The notes: generated by a model not told the origin, from the sequence alone. Positions 37,167 to 47,413 are shown, counted from the stretch's first letter. The stretch is 64,000 nucleotides of DNA from Halioxenophilus sp033283405 (GCF_033283405.1 NZ_JAWMQR010000007.1:1-64000); one strand, 5' to 3'. Translations and numbers: made by a program.

Positions 37167-38351
37167 CTATTCAAACAGTTGGCTGATGCCAACAAAAATC
37201 AGGGGAATCACCAAAAAGACGAGCAGCAGATAGGCCGCTATCACCAGTTTGTTCTTCATGGCGGCGTTAGCGAGCGCCTCGGCACAGGTGAGCGGAATCT
37301 CCCGCAGCCAAGGCAGGGTGTAGATGACAATCACACCCAGGAAATTGTAGGCAAAGTGCACCATGGCAATTTCCATGGCCAACACAGAATTGGTCCCGGT
37401 AATGGCCGTGGCGGCGAGGATACCGGTAATGCAGGTGCCGATATTGGCACCCAGGGTGAAGGGGTAGATTTGACGCAGGGTGAAGACGCCGCTGCCGGCC
37501 AGAGGCACGATCAGGCTGGTGGTGGTGGAGGAGGACTGCACCAACACGGTCATCAGTGTGCCAGAGCCGATGCCGGTAATCGGCCCGCGGCCAATGGCCC
37601 GGTGTAGCAACTCCTTGGCCCGGCCCACCATTAGCATCTTCAGCAGCTTACCGATGAAGGTGATGGAGACAAAAATAGCGAGTACACCCAGGGCAATCAC
37701 CAGTGAGCCGGCCAGGGTGTTGGGCATAATCTCTTTCAGTACGGCCAGCAGGCTTTTCACCGGTGGTGAGACAATCGCCTTCATAAAGTTGAGGTCGCCC
37801 ATGGCCAGTGAACCGCCGCCCACCAGCAGGTTGGCGAGCAGGCCACCCACCTTCTCCAACAGGCCGAACATCATCTCCAGTGGCAGAAAGATCACGACCG
37901 CCAGCAGGTTGAAGAAGTCGTGTACGGTGGCGGCGGCGAAGGCTCGACGGAACTCCTCACCCTGGCGAACGTGGCCGAGGCTGACGATGGTATTGGTGAT
38001 GGTGGTGCCGATGTTGGCACCCATTACCATGGGGATGGCAATGCTGACCGGCAAGCCGCCAGCCACCAAGCCGACGATGATCGAGGTCACGGTGCTGGAG
38101 GATTGGATCAGGGCGGTGGCGACGATACCCATCACCAACCCGGTGACTGGGTTGCGGGCAAATTCAAACAGAGATTCAGCGTGGCTGCCGGCGGCCAGTT
38201 TGAAGCCGCTGCCGATCATCGAGACCGCCACCAGCAGCAGGTAGATCAGGCCAATAACAAACAGCCAGCTCTGCCAGGTGGGATGGTGGGTGGTATTGCT
38301 CGCGGAAGGTGTGGCGCTGTTGCTGGGGTTAACGCTGCTATCTGAATTCAT
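37167..38351 (-). CDS. Na/phosphate cotransporter family protein (NptA-like)
   Basis: This 394-residue secondary transporter has the duplicated Na/Pi cotransporter repeat. ATALIQSSSTVTSIIVGLVAGG lies in the first half and LMTVLVQSSSTTTSLIVPLAG in the second; both carry the QSSS signature. GANIGTTITNT and GANIGTCITGI follow each. It imports inorganic phosphate with sodium. A candidate Pho box lies about 100 bases upstream, and phoB/phoR are 6-8 kb away. Confidence 0.93.
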   Translation of the reverse strand: MNSDSSVNPSNSATPSASNTTHHPTWQSWLFVIGLIYLLLVAVSMIGSGFKLAAGSHAESLFEFARNPVTGLVMGIVATALIQSSSTVTSIIVGLVAGGLPVSIAIPMVMGANIGTTITNTIVSLGHVRQGEEFRRAFAAATVHDFFNLLAVVIFLPLEMMFGLLEKVGGLLANLLVGGGSLAMGDLNFMKAIVSPPVKSLLAVLKEIMPNTLAGSLVIALGVLAIFVSITFIGKLLKMLMVGRAKELLHRAIGRGPITGIGSGTLMTVLVQSSSTTTSLIVPLAGSGVFTLRQIYPFTLGANIGTCITGILAATAITGTNSVLAMEIAMVHFAYNFLGVIVIYTLPWLREIPLTCAEALANAAMKNKLVIAAYLLLVFLVIPLIFVGISQLFE

Positions 38352-38452
38352 TTTGACGGTTTACTGGTTCCAGGCGTGCAGCCGGGCTGGCGCTCTGTGG
38401 GGTGACTTTTTCGGTCATCACGCACGGCAGCGCAAATTGGGTTAGGTTTCCA

Positions 38453-38485
38453 TTGTGTTACAGAAACATTAAGAAAATATGACAT
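38453..38485 (-). promoter_or_regulatory. Candidate Pho box of the Na/Pi symporter operon
   Basis: Read on the minus strand, three units at 11-base spacing are ATGTCAT-attt, TCTTAAT-gttt and CTGTAAC. Against the PhoB unit CTGTCAT they match 6, 3 and 5 of 7 bases. The position, about 100 bases before the symporter start, fits PhoB activation. Confidence 0.5.
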
Positions 38486-38741
38486 TCATCGGCTTGGGAG
38501 CGCATTTTCCGGGCGGGGCTGCCGCTCTCGCCTGGCGATATTACCCCTCTCCGAGCCAATTCCAGATGCCAAAATTGGGCGCGACTATACACCAGATGAC
38601 AATCGGGAGGAACTGGAATCGATCAAACAATGAGCAGTGGTATTAAGTTGTATAGATTGGTAACAGAGTGGCCAAGCCGTTGCTATATTCACAGCGCAAG
38701 CAGGTGTCTTATCCACAAAAGAAGTAGGGAAAATAAATGCG

Positions 38742-38747
38742 TATAAT
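38742..38747 (+). promoter_or_regulatory. Candidate -10 element of the DUF4265 gene
   Basis: TATAAT lies 52 bases before the DUF4265 start. No good -35 hexamer stands at the right distance, so this is a weak call. Confidence 0.3.
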
Positions 38748-38798
38748 GCTCCCGATTAAACCAATTGATTATCAATAGCACAGTGATAGCGGTATGTT

Positions 38799-39281
38799 AT
38801 GCAGTCTTTACAAGTGATCGAGATGTTTGCCGGTACCCGCCCGGATGGGCAGGCGGTGGTCGAGCGTTTACGGGTGACCGTCAATCCCGATAACAGCGCC
38901 CAACTGGCCCTGGCGCCGGCCTTTGTCCAGGGGCTGGCGCGCGGAGATACCATCGCCAAGGATCCGGATACCGATGAGTTCACCCTGGTGCGGCGCTCGG
39001 GCAATCTCTGCATCCGGGTCTACAGCCGCGAACATATCGATGCCATCTCACTGGAGCTGACGCCGGCGTTGGAGAAGCTGGGCGGCGAGTTGGATGTCGA
39101 GAGTGAACGCATGCTGGTCTACAGCATTCACGTCTCTTGCGGCTTTAGCGCCATTGAAGCGCTGTTGAACCAGGCCATAGCGCCCTTTAGCGAGAGCACC
39201 TGGCTCTATGGCAATGTTTATGATCCTGCCGATGGCGTGACACCGCTCAATTGGTGGCAGGAATTTCTTTCACCGGAATGA
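38799..39281 (+). CDS. DUF4265 domain protein
   Basis: This 160-residue cytoplasmic protein has a compact N-terminal beta domain (VIEMFAGTRPDGQAVVERLRV, GLARGDTIAKDPDTDEFTLVRRSGN) and an alpha-beta C-terminal part (LGGELDVESERMLVYSIH). This matches the DUF4265 type as I know it. The function is unknown. It is divergent from the symporter operon and 23 bases upstream of yaaA, so it may be co-transcribed with it. Confidence 0.75.
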   Translation: MQSLQVIEMFAGTRPDGQAVVERLRVTVNPDNSAQLALAPAFVQGLARGDTIAKDPDTDEFTLVRRSGNLCIRVYSREHIDAISLELTPALEKLGGELDVESERMLVYSIHVSCGFSAIEALLNQAIAPFSESTWLYGNVYDPADGVTPLNWWQEFLSPE

Positions 39282-39304
39282 TCAACTAGGGAACCCCACG
39301 TCGT

Positions 39305-40099
39305 ATGTTATTGGTGATCTCACCCGCGAAAACCCTCGATTTCGAAACCAAACCCGTTACCAAAACCGCCACCCAGCCCGATTTTCTGGCCGACTCCGCG
39401 TTGTTGATTGATGAGTTGCGCGAATTGGCGCCGCAGGATATTTCGGCGCTGATGTCGATCAGCGACAAGCTGGGGGTGCTCAACTTCGACCGCTTCCAGC
39501 AGTGGTCGCCACCCTTTAGCGCCGACAACGCCAAACAGGCGGTGCTGGCCTTTAAGGGTGACGTCTACACCGGCCTGGAGGCCGAATCCTTCAGCCGCGA
39601 CGAGTTCAAGTTTGCCCAGAATCACCTGCGCATCCTCTCCGGCCTCTATGGCGTATTGCGGCCGCTGGACTTGATGCAGGCCTATCGCCTGGAGATGGGC
39701 ACCAAGTTTGCCAACCGGCGCGGCAAGGATCTCTACCAGTTCTGGGGCGATAAGGTCACCGATGCCCTCAACACGCAGCTGGGCAAACTGAAGAGCGAAG
39801 TGCTGGTTAACCTCGCCTCCAATGAATACTTCAAAGCGGTCAGCAGTAAAAAAATTGCCGGTCGTATCGTCACCCCGGTATTCAAGGATCTGAAAAACGG
39901 CGACTACAAGATCATCAGCTTCTACGCCAAGAAGGCGCGCGGCATGATGGCCGCCTGGATCATCCGCAACCAGATCACCGATGTCGAGCAGCTGGTCAAT
40001 TTCAATGTTGGCGGCTATCAGTTCAGCAAAGCGCTCAGCAAAGGCGACCAGTGGGTATTTACCCGCGACCACGCCGAAGAGAGCGATCAGGCAGCGTAA
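39305..40099 (+). CDS. yaaA: Peroxide stress protein YaaA
   Basis: This 264-residue protein matches YaaA along its length: MLLVISPAKTLDFE, DFLADSALLIDELR, AVLAFKGDVYTGL, LRILSGLYGVLRPLDLMQAYRLEMGT, LVNLASNEYFKAV and ARGMMAAWII. In E. coli, YaaA limits free iron and DNA damage under hydrogen peroxide and belongs to the OxyR regulon. An oxyR gene is in this window at 51.5-52.4 kb. The DUF938 gene follows closely. Confidence 0.96.
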   Translation: MLLVISPAKTLDFETKPVTKTATQPDFLADSALLIDELRELAPQDISALMSISDKLGVLNFDRFQQWSPPFSADNAKQAVLAFKGDVYTGLEAESFSRDEFKFAQNHLRILSGLYGVLRPLDLMQAYRLEMGTKFANRRGKDLYQFWGDKVTDALNTQLGKLKSEVLVNLASNEYFKAVSSKKIAGRIVTPVFKDLKNGDYKIISFYAKKARGMMAAWIIRNQITDVEQLVNFNVGGYQFSKALSKGDQWVFTRDHAEESDQAA

Positions 40100-40124
40100 G
40101 CGCAGTTACCAGCGAGGCCCGCGA

Positions 40125-40724
40125 ATGAACCCGGAGAAGCCATTTTCCCAGGCGTGTGAAAATAACCAGGCGCCCATCTTTACCCATCTGGCGCGCCTGT
40201 TCAGTGACCGGCAGCAGGTGCTGGAGGTGGGCTCTGGTACCGGCCAGCACGCGGTCTACTTTGGCGAGCGGCTGCCGCACCTCACCTGGCAGACCAGCGA
40301 TCTGCCCGAGAACCACGCCGGTATAAAACTCTGGCTGGACGACTACCCGGGCAGCAATCTGCGGCCACCGCTGGCCTTTAACGTTAATGGTCAGTGGCCG
40401 GCGCTGACCGTCGATGGCCTGTTCACCGCCAACACTCTGCACATTATGAGCTGGGCCTCGGTGCAACAGTTCTTTGCCGGGCTACCCGGCCTGTTGGCGC
40501 CGGGTGCTCTGCTGGTGGTTTATGGTCCGTTTAACTACGGCGGGCAGTTTACCAGCGACAGCAACGCCCGCTTTGAGCAGTGGCTGAAGTCGACCGACCC
40601 CGAGCGCGGCATTCGCGACTTTGAAGCAGTGTGCGAGCTGGCCACGGGTGTGGGTTTAACGCTGCTGGAAGACAACCCCATGCCGGCCAACAATCGTCTG
40701 CTGGTGTGGCGTTATCAAGATTAG
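40125..40724 (+). CDS. DUF938 SAM-dependent methyltransferase-like protein
   Basis: This protein of about 199 residues starts PFSQACENNQAPIFTHLARLF. It has QVLEVGSGTGQHAVYFGERLP as motif I, then ANTLHIMSWASVQQFF and PGALLVVYGPFNYGG, all DUF938 hallmarks. The ATG at 40125 is chosen because the longer frame overlaps yaaA. It begins 25 bases after yaaA and is probably in the same operon. The substrate is unknown. Confidence 0.9.
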   Translation: MNPEKPFSQACENNQAPIFTHLARLFSDRQQVLEVGSGTGQHAVYFGERLPHLTWQTSDLPENHAGIKLWLDDYPGSNLRPPLAFNVNGQWPALTVDGLFTANTLHIMSWASVQQFFAGLPGLLAPGALLVVYGPFNYGGQFTSDSNARFEQWLKSTDPERGIRDFEAVCELATGVGLTLLEDNPMPANNRLLVWRYQD

Positions 40725-40776
40725 TGGTGGGGTTGGACAATCCTGAGGCCCGAGCCGGCAAGGGTGTGCGGATAGC

Positions 40777-42450
40777 TTAGCTGGTGGCTTCGCTGCCAAC
40801 CTGCTGCGCTTCCTGGAACTGCTGGCGCAGCGCCTGGGCGCGGGCAAACTGCGGGTCGCTGGCGTCGATATCGCGAATGCGGTCGAAACAGCGGTTGATC
40901 ACGGTGACGTCGTTCTCATCCAACAGCGTCTGGTGGCGCTCCAACAGCACCTGCACCAGGTTTAGATTCAAACCGGAGTGGTTGGGGTAGAGGCTCAATG
41001 CCTGTTTGAAAATGTGGGTTGCCTGGCTGTAGTTGCGCTCCTGGTAGGCGCCAATCCCCGACTTGGTGAGCTTGGCCACCTCGGTCCTGGCATCGGCGGA
41101 GAGGGGCTTCGGGCTGAGCCGCTCGAGCTTCGCCATAACTTCCCGCTGGTCGGCAAACTGGCCGGCACAGAGGCGCAGGTGTTCCTGGGCCAGCTGTTCG
41201 TTGCCAGCGGCCTGCAGCAGGCGCACATAGTCCAGGTGGCTGGCGGCGTCCTGGGGCTGGCTCGCCTGAAACAGCTGGCGAGCCTGTTCCGCCTCCTGCT
41301 CGGCGCCGGGCAGTTGGAACGACTGCTTCACATTGGCGCTGACCAAGGCCGACTGCAGCGCCATATCGGGCTCATCGGTGTACTGTTCACGGGCGCGACG
41401 CACCTGTCGCAATGCCTGCTCCCCTTTCTCTTTGCTCAACTTGCCACCCGCCAGGCGTGCGCTTTCGGCGGTTTTGCGGGCGAAGTTGAGGTAATCGCTG
41501 CCGCTCTCCTCAATGCTGCCGGAACCCCAACGGATTGCCTGTTTGTAGGAGCTGAGGCTGGTTTCGACATCGCCATTGAGTTCGGCCAGGTCGGCCAACA
41601 GGCGCTGGCGGCGCACCGATTTGGGTGACAGGTCGCAGGCCCGTTCGGTGTGCTGTTGTGCCTGTTCGTAGTCGGTGCGCTTGCGGCTGAGCTTGGAGAG
41701 CAGGTCGTGGGCTTCCACATAGCGGTGATCCTGCTCCAGGACCTTGTAGAGAATCTTCTCCGCCTGCTCCTCAGCGCCTAAGTCAATCAGTGTTTGCGCC
41801 AAACCGAGCATGGCCCAGGGCAGTGGCCGCTGTTGGATAATGCGCTCGTAGTGTTCGCGCGCCTCGTGCAGTTGGCCCAGCAGAAACAGAATGCGGCCGC
41901 GCAGCCGCTCGGCATCGAAGGCGTAGCGCTCCTGGTTGGCGATCATGGTGTCGCACAGGGCGAGGGCCTCTCGGTACTGCTTTTCGCCAAACAGTTTTTT
42001 GATGGACAACAGGGCTTGATGTTTGATCAGTAGCCGGTCCAGGCGCCGGCAGAACTGGCTGGGGGTGAAGGGTTTGGCGATATAGTCGTCGGGCTGGCTT
42101 TCGATGGCGCCCAGAACCATTTCGCGCGAGGTCTCGCCGGTGATCATGATAAACAGGTCGGTGGGGAAGAGCAGTTGCTTGGCGCGCAGGGTCTCGAGCA
42201 GCTGCTGGCCATCTTGGCTGCGGCCAAGGTTGTAGTCGCACAGAATCATGCTGTAGTGGCGTGTGCTGCACAGGGCAATCGCCTCGGCGGCGTTGGGAGC
42301 GGTGTCGATTCGGGCCAGCCCCTGGTTGGCGACCATGCGTTTGATCGCGCCCCGCATCTCCGGCATATCATCGATGATCAGGCAGCGATGCTCTTCGTAG
42401 AGCTTCAGCAGATCGATTTTTCGGGTCTGTTGGTCGTTCAATGTGAGCAC
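40777..42450 (-). CDS. Response regulator with TPR output region
   Basis: This 557-residue protein has a receiver domain at about 18-140 (CLIIDDMPEMRG, phospho-acceptor Asp in LCDYNLGRS, ITGETS, DDYIAKPF). More than 400 residues of TPR-like helical repeats follow (LRGRILFLLGQLHEAREHYE, AMLGLAQTLIDLGAEEQAEK). There is no DNA-binding domain, so the output is likely protein-protein interaction. No histidine kinase is adjacent; PhoR is 1.4 kb upstream but already has PhoB as its partner. Confidence 0.9.
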   Translation of the reverse strand: MLTLNDQQTRKIDLLKLYEEHRCLIIDDMPEMRGAIKRMVANQGLARIDTAPNAAEAIALCSTRHYSMILCDYNLGRSQDGQQLLETLRAKQLLFPTDLFIMITGETSREMVLGAIESQPDDYIAKPFTPSQFCRRLDRLLIKHQALLSIKKLFGEKQYREALALCDTMIANQERYAFDAERLRGRILFLLGQLHEAREHYERIIQQRPLPWAMLGLAQTLIDLGAEEQAEKILYKVLEQDHRYVEAHDLLSKLSRKRTDYEQAQQHTERACDLSPKSVRRQRLLADLAELNGDVETSLSSYKQAIRWGSGSIEESGSDYLNFARKTAESARLAGGKLSKEKGEQALRQVRRAREQYTDEPDMALQSALVSANVKQSFQLPGAEQEAEQARQLFQASQPQDAASHLDYVRLLQAAGNEQLAQEHLRLCAGQFADQREVMAKLERLSPKPLSADARTEVAKLTKSGIGAYQERNYSQATHIFKQALSLYPNHSGLNLNLVQVLLERHQTLLDENDVTVINRCFDRIRDIDASDPQFARAQALRQQFQEAQQVGSEATS

Positions 42451-42523
42451 TCGGAGCGTTTAACTTTCAGTTTAGTTGAAAAATACATTAACGCTGGCTA
42501 ATTGAGCGCTGCGCCCGCCAGGG

Positions 42524-43669
42524 TTACTCCTGTTTGAACGGCAGCAGCTGGGCGGCCTCCGCCATATAGGCCTCGATATGGGGCACTTCGCGGGTGACGA
42601 AATCGACCACCGCCGCGTGGAAGCGGTGGTCGGCCAGCCAGTGGTTGGACCAGGTGGCGGTGGGGGTGAAGCCGCGCTGGATCTTGTGTTCGCCCTGGGC
42701 GCCCGGGTCAAAGCAGGCAAGCCCCTGTTCGATGGCGTACTCGATGCCCTGGTAGTAGCAGGCCTCAAAATGGAGGCCATCGAACTCATCCAGGGCGCCC
42801 CAGTAGCGCCCGTAAAGGTGGCTGCTGCTTTTAAAGAAGAGCGCGGCGGCGACAAAGCGATCCTCTTTAAAGGCCTGCGCCATCATCAGGTGGTCGGCCA
42901 GCTTTTCACCCAGGGCCTGGAAAAAGGCCTCGTTCAAGTAACCTTCGTGGCCGCTGCGTTTGAGGTAGGTGAGCCGATAGAAATCGTAGAAGCGGTGCCA
43001 ATCCTTCGGGGTGAGCTCCACCCCCTCGACTCGGCGCAGGGTGATGCCCTGCTCGGGGATTTTCTGCCGCTCTTTTTTCAAATTCTTACGCTTGCGGCTG
43101 TTAAAGGTGGCCAGAAAGTCGTCGAAGTTCGAGAAGTTGTGGTTAAACCAGTGGAACTGGCAGGCTTGGCGCAGACAGAAGCCCTGGGCCGCCAACTGCT
43201 GGGCCACCTCGGTCTCTGGGAAGAGGCAGTGCCAGGAGGAGGCGTGCAGCTCCGCCGCGAGGCTCTGCACACGCGCCAGTAACTGCCCGGTGAGCCCTTC
43301 CCGCTCGGCGGGGGTTAAGTGCTCAGCAAAACAGAAACGGGGGCCGGTGGCGGGGGTAAACGGGATGGCGGTGACCAACTTGGGGTAGTAGTCGTGGCCG
43401 ATGCGGCGATAGGCGTCGGCCCAGGACCAGTCAAACACATACTCGCCATAGGAGTGGGTTTTGATAAACAGCGGCAGCAGTGCCACCGGCTGCCCATCCT
43501 CGTAAGCCACCAGGTGGCTGGGCTGCCAGCCGCTCTGGGCAGTGGTGGCTCCGGACTCCTCCAGCGCCAGAAAAAAGGCCTGCTGCAGAAAGGGGTAGTC
43601 GCGACCGGTTAATTGGTGCCACTGGGGGTCGGTCAGGGCGCGGGCGCTGGCGATAACTTCAATCGGCAT
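42524..43669 (-). CDS. GNAT/FemAB-like N-acyltransferase (DUF482)
   Basis: This protein of about 381 residues matches the COG3146/DUF482 family: YPFLQQAFFLALEESGA, GWQPSHLVAYEDGQPVALLPLFIKTHSYGEYVFDW, FDDFLATFNSRKRKNLKKER, GRYWGALDEFDGLHFEACYYQGIEYAI and FDPGAQGEHKIQRGF. It is thought to transfer an acyl or aminoacyl group; the substrate is unknown. The ATG of MPIEVIASA is chosen over an upstream start in a poorly conserved extension. Confidence 0.9.
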   Translation of the reverse strand: MPIEVIASARALTDPQWHQLTGRDYPFLQQAFFLALEESGATTAQSGWQPSHLVAYEDGQPVALLPLFIKTHSYGEYVFDWSWADAYRRIGHDYYPKLVTAIPFTPATGPRFCFAEHLTPAEREGLTGQLLARVQSLAAELHASSWHCLFPETEVAQQLAAQGFCLRQACQFHWFNHNFSNFDDFLATFNSRKRKNLKKERQKIPEQGITLRRVEGVELTPKDWHRFYDFYRLTYLKRSGHEGYLNEAFFQALGEKLADHLMMAQAFKEDRFVAAALFFKSSSHLYGRYWGALDEFDGLHFEACYYQGIEYAIEQGLACFDPGAQGEHKIQRGFTPTATWSNHWLADHRFHAAVVDFVTREVPHIEAYMAEAAQLLPFKQE

Positions 43670-43820
43670 GATAAGAGGTCCGGCTTCTGGCTTGTGGGCA
43701 GATGCGCTATCTAACCACAAAGCGTTCGCAAAAATGAGGCTCTCTCAAAATCTGGGCCAGATATGCTCAAAATCTGGTCAAGCTAAATTGAGTGTTGGGG
43801 AGGGGGACAATCGGCGGCAG

Positions 43821-45146
43821 TTACTGCGCCTGTTCCTCAACCGGCTGTGCGGGGGCGGGCTCGATCACGCGCGAGGCGGCGAAGCTGCAGGCGAAGGTGC
43901 TGCCGTGGTTGACCCGGCTGCGGATATTGAGCTGGCCGTGGTGCCGAGAGAGCACATGTTTGACAATGGCCAGCCCCAAACCGGTGCCGCCGGTGTCGAG
44001 GCTGCGACTGGCATCGACCCGGTAGAAACGTTCGGTGAGGCGCGGCAGGTGGCGCGCTTCAATGCCGATACCGTGGTCCTGCACCTCTACCACCGCCTCG
44101 TCCTCCTTGCGGTAGCAGCGCAGAATTACCAGGCTGCCAGCCGGCGAGTAGCGGATGGCGTTGAACGCCAGGTTGGAGAAGCAGCTGCGCAGCTCTTCGC
44201 GCACGCCAAGCAGGGTAACGTCGTCGACAATGTCCAGCTCGACCTTGTGCTCTTTGTCACCACTTAAGGAGATGGCATCGACGCGAATGGCGGCCAGCAG
44301 TTCGGGAATGTTCACTTCCGTCTGCTTGTAATCGGTATCTTCGGTTTCCAGCTTGGTGAGGGTGAGCAGGTCTTCAATCAGCAGGGTCATGCGCTTGGTT
44401 TGCGCCTCCATCTGCAGCAGTGCCTTCTTCCAGACCGCAGGCAGGGTGTCGCTGTTGTCCGACATGGTCTCCAGGTAGCCGCGAATCACCGTCAGGGGGG
44501 TGCGCAACTCGTGGGAGACGTTGCCGATGAAATCCTTGCGCATGATCTCGAGCTTGTGCAGGCGGGAAACATCGCGCACCACCAGCAGGTATTCCCCCTG
44601 GCCAAAGCGGCTCACCTGGTAGTTGAGAAAGAGATCGGCGTCGGCAGAGGCGGCCAACAGCAGCGGCTCCTGGAACTGGCCCTCTTCCAGGTAGCGCACA
44701 AATTTGGGCGAGCGTATGTAGTTGAAGATGGGTTTGCCGTTGTCTTCGGCACGTAGGCCGAGCAGACGGTAGGCGCTCTGATTCCACCATTGAATGGTCG
44801 TGTTGTTGTCGAGCAGAACGACAGCGTCTTTTTGTGCGGCGGTGGTCTCTTGTACCCGGGTGATCAGCCCCTGCAGCCGGCGGCGCTCCTTGTTGTGACG
44901 TTCCTGCTGCAGCAAAACCTGGTGCACCACCTCTTCCCAGATGCCGTCGCAATCAGGGGCGTTGTCGAGGCCGCGGTGGGCCAGCCAGTTTTCCACCCGC
45001 CGCATCTGCCACAGGCTCCAACCGATGTAGCCAAGGGTGGAGGCGAGCAGCACCAACGTCATGTGGCCGGTGGCAAGGCCCACCAGCAACGCAATCAGCA
45101 GAAAGAGAAAGAGGCGCCGAAGTTCGGAGGAGAGGCCTCGCTGCAC
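43821..45146 (-). CDS. phoR: Phosphate regulon sensor histidine kinase PhoR
   Basis: This 441-residue kinase has two N-terminal membrane helices, a PAS region (VLLDNNTTIQWWNQSAYRLLGL), an H-box with the phospho-accepting His (NVSHELRTPLTVIRGYLETM), and ATP-binding motifs (LVREE region, DHGIGIEARHLPRLTERFYRVD, GGTGLGLAIVKHVLSRHHG). It phosphorylates PhoB when phosphate is low. It lies 144 bases below phoB on the same strand, the usual order. Confidence 0.96.
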   Translation of the reverse strand: MQRGLSSELRRLFLFLLIALLVGLATGHMTLVLLASTLGYIGWSLWQMRRVENWLAHRGLDNAPDCDGIWEEVVHQVLLQQERHNKERRRLQGLITRVQETTAAQKDAVVLLDNNTTIQWWNQSAYRLLGLRAEDNGKPIFNYIRSPKFVRYLEEGQFQEPLLLAASADADLFLNYQVSRFGQGEYLLVVRDVSRLHKLEIMRKDFIGNVSHELRTPLTVIRGYLETMSDNSDTLPAVWKKALLQMEAQTKRMTLLIEDLLTLTKLETEDTDYKQTEVNIPELLAAIRVDAISLSGDKEHKVELDIVDDVTLLGVREELRSCFSNLAFNAIRYSPAGSLVILRCYRKEDEAVVEVQDHGIGIEARHLPRLTERFYRVDASRSLDTGGTGLGLAIVKHVLSRHHGQLNIRSRVNHGSTFACSFAASRVIEPAPAQPVEEQAQ

Positions 45147-45290
45147 AGTTAACCCCTAGGTGTAGCCATAGCTGTAGCCGGTAAGGATATAACGAAGCGC
45201 CGTCGAAGACGAACTGCGCTGGTGCCCGCCGGGCGTTTTGCCATTGCCAAACCGTTCAGGGGAGTGGGCTCCAGGGCCGTCGCCGGGGCG

Positions 45291-45995
<705 letters not shown>

Positions 45996-46124
45996 AGGAG
46001 TGCCAGTGCTCATTTAAGTAAGGCGGTGGGTGAAATTTACCCGTGCATTAAATAAAGGTTTTGTTGCGCTTTTATGACAACTGTAGCAAATAGCGTGGTT
46101 GGCGGGCAGCGAAAGCGCTGCCGG

Positions 46125-47027
46125 CTAGGCACTGGCGAACAGGTAGTCGAGCGCCAGCCCCAGAAATATCGCAAAACCGACCCACTGATTGTTGAGAAAA
46201 GCGCGGAAGCAGGGGTCGCGCTCGCGGTTGCGAATCAGGTACTGCTGGTAGCCAAACAGCAGTGCGGTAACGGCTATCGAGCCATAGTAGTAGAGCCCCA
46301 GCTGAAACTTGCTGCCCACCAGCAACAGGCTGACGAGCGTTAATATCTGCAGCAAGCCGGTGATGGTGCGATCCATATCGGCAAACAGAATGGCTGTGGA
46401 TTTAACGCCAATTTTGAGATCGTCGTCGCGGTCGACCATGGCGTAAAAGGTGTCGTAGACCACCACCCACAACAGGTTGGTGATGTAGAGCAGCCAGGCG
46501 TTGGCGGGCAGGCTGTTGCTCTCGGCGGTAAAGGCCATGGGAATCGACCAGGAGAAGGCGGCGCCGAGAACGATCTGCGCCAGGTGCGTGTGGCGTTTGG
46601 CAAAGGGGTAAGCCGCCGCCAGCAGTACACCCACCAGGGAGAGGGCAATGGTGAGCTTGTTGGTGAGCAGCACCAACAGCAGGCTGACTACCAGCAGAAT
46701 CACAAACAGGGTCAGGGCGTTGGTCTCTGACAGGCGGCCGCTGGCCAGCGGCCGGTTGCTGGTGCGCTTAACCGAGCCGTCGAAATTGCGATCGGCGTAG
46801 TCGTTGATAACACAGCCGGCCGAGCGCATCAGAAACACACCCAGGGTAAAAATAATCAGGTTTTTAATGCTCGGTTGGCCGTTGCTGGCCAGCAGCAGTG
46901 CCCAGAGGGTGGGCCAGAGCAGCAACAGGCTGCCGATGGGTTTATCCAGGCGCATCAACTGCAGGTAGTCGTGCCATTGGCCGGATTTGGGGTGCAGAAA
47001 TTTCACGGGGGAGTCGTTACTGTTCAC
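46125..47027 (-). CDS. ubiA: 4-Hydroxybenzoate octaprenyltransferase UbiA
   Basis: This protein of about 300 residues is a polytopic prenyltransferase of ubiquinone synthesis. LMRLDKPIGSLLLLWPTLWALLLA opens the membrane part. The two aspartate motifs are INDYADRNFDGSVKRTSNRPL and YDTFYAMVDRDDDLKIGVKS. It joins the isoprenoid chain to 4-hydroxybenzoate in the inner membrane. The GTG of VNSNDSPVKF is the likely start, with a longer frame possible. No ubiC is next to it. The ubiA-phoB-phoR order is known from pseudomonads. Confidence 0.95.
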   Translation of the reverse strand: MNSNDSPVKFLHPKSGQWHDYLQLMRLDKPIGSLLLLWPTLWALLLASNGQPSIKNLIIFTLGVFLMRSAGCVINDYADRNFDGSVKRTSNRPLASGRLSETNALTLFVILLVVSLLLVLLTNKLTIALSLVGVLLAAAYPFAKRHTHLAQIVLGAAFSWSIPMAFTAESNSLPANAWLLYITNLLWVVVYDTFYAMVDRDDDLKIGVKSTAILFADMDRTITGLLQILTLVSLLLVGSKFQLGLYYYGSIAVTALLFGYQQYLIRNRERDPCFRAFLNNQWVGFAIFLGLALDYLFASA

Positions 47028-47137
47028 AGGGGTCCCTGGGTAGACTTGGCGGGCTTGATAAAGCCACAAATTGAACTAAAAAGAAAGCCAGAGGAGTTAT
47101 CCTCTCGGCAAATTCACGCAACTATTGTAGGAAGGTT

Positions 47138-47413
47138 ATGCACAAAACCGAACTTGTTGACGCCGTCGCCAGCGCGGCCAACCTTTCCAAAGAGGAGGCC
47201 CATGAAGCGGTGACCACCATTTTGGACGAGATCACCAACGCCTTAAGCCGCAATGAGCCGGTCAACCTGGTTGGCTTCGGCAGTTTCAGCTGTCGCGCCC
47301 GGGCCGAGCGCAGTGGCCGCAACCCGGTCACCGGTGCGGTGATAACCATTGCCGCCAGCACCGGCGTCGGCTTTAAGCCGGGCAAGGCACTGAAGGACGC
47401 GTTAAATAATTGA
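47138..47413 (+). CDS. hup: HU family DNA-binding protein
   Basis: This 91-residue histone-like protein has the HU/IHF fold: MHKTELVDAVASAANLSKEEA, LVGFGSFSCRARAERSGRNPVTG with the RNP-x-TG beta-arm tip, and GFKPGKALKDALN at the end. It bends and compacts DNA. GGAAGGTT lies just before the ATG. The last 20 bases of the gene are tandemly repeated past the stop codon. Confidence 0.96.
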   Translation: MHKTELVDAVASAANLSKEEAHEAVTTILDEITNALSRNEPVNLVGFGSFSCRARAERSGRNPVTGAVITIAASTGVGFKPGKALKDALNN

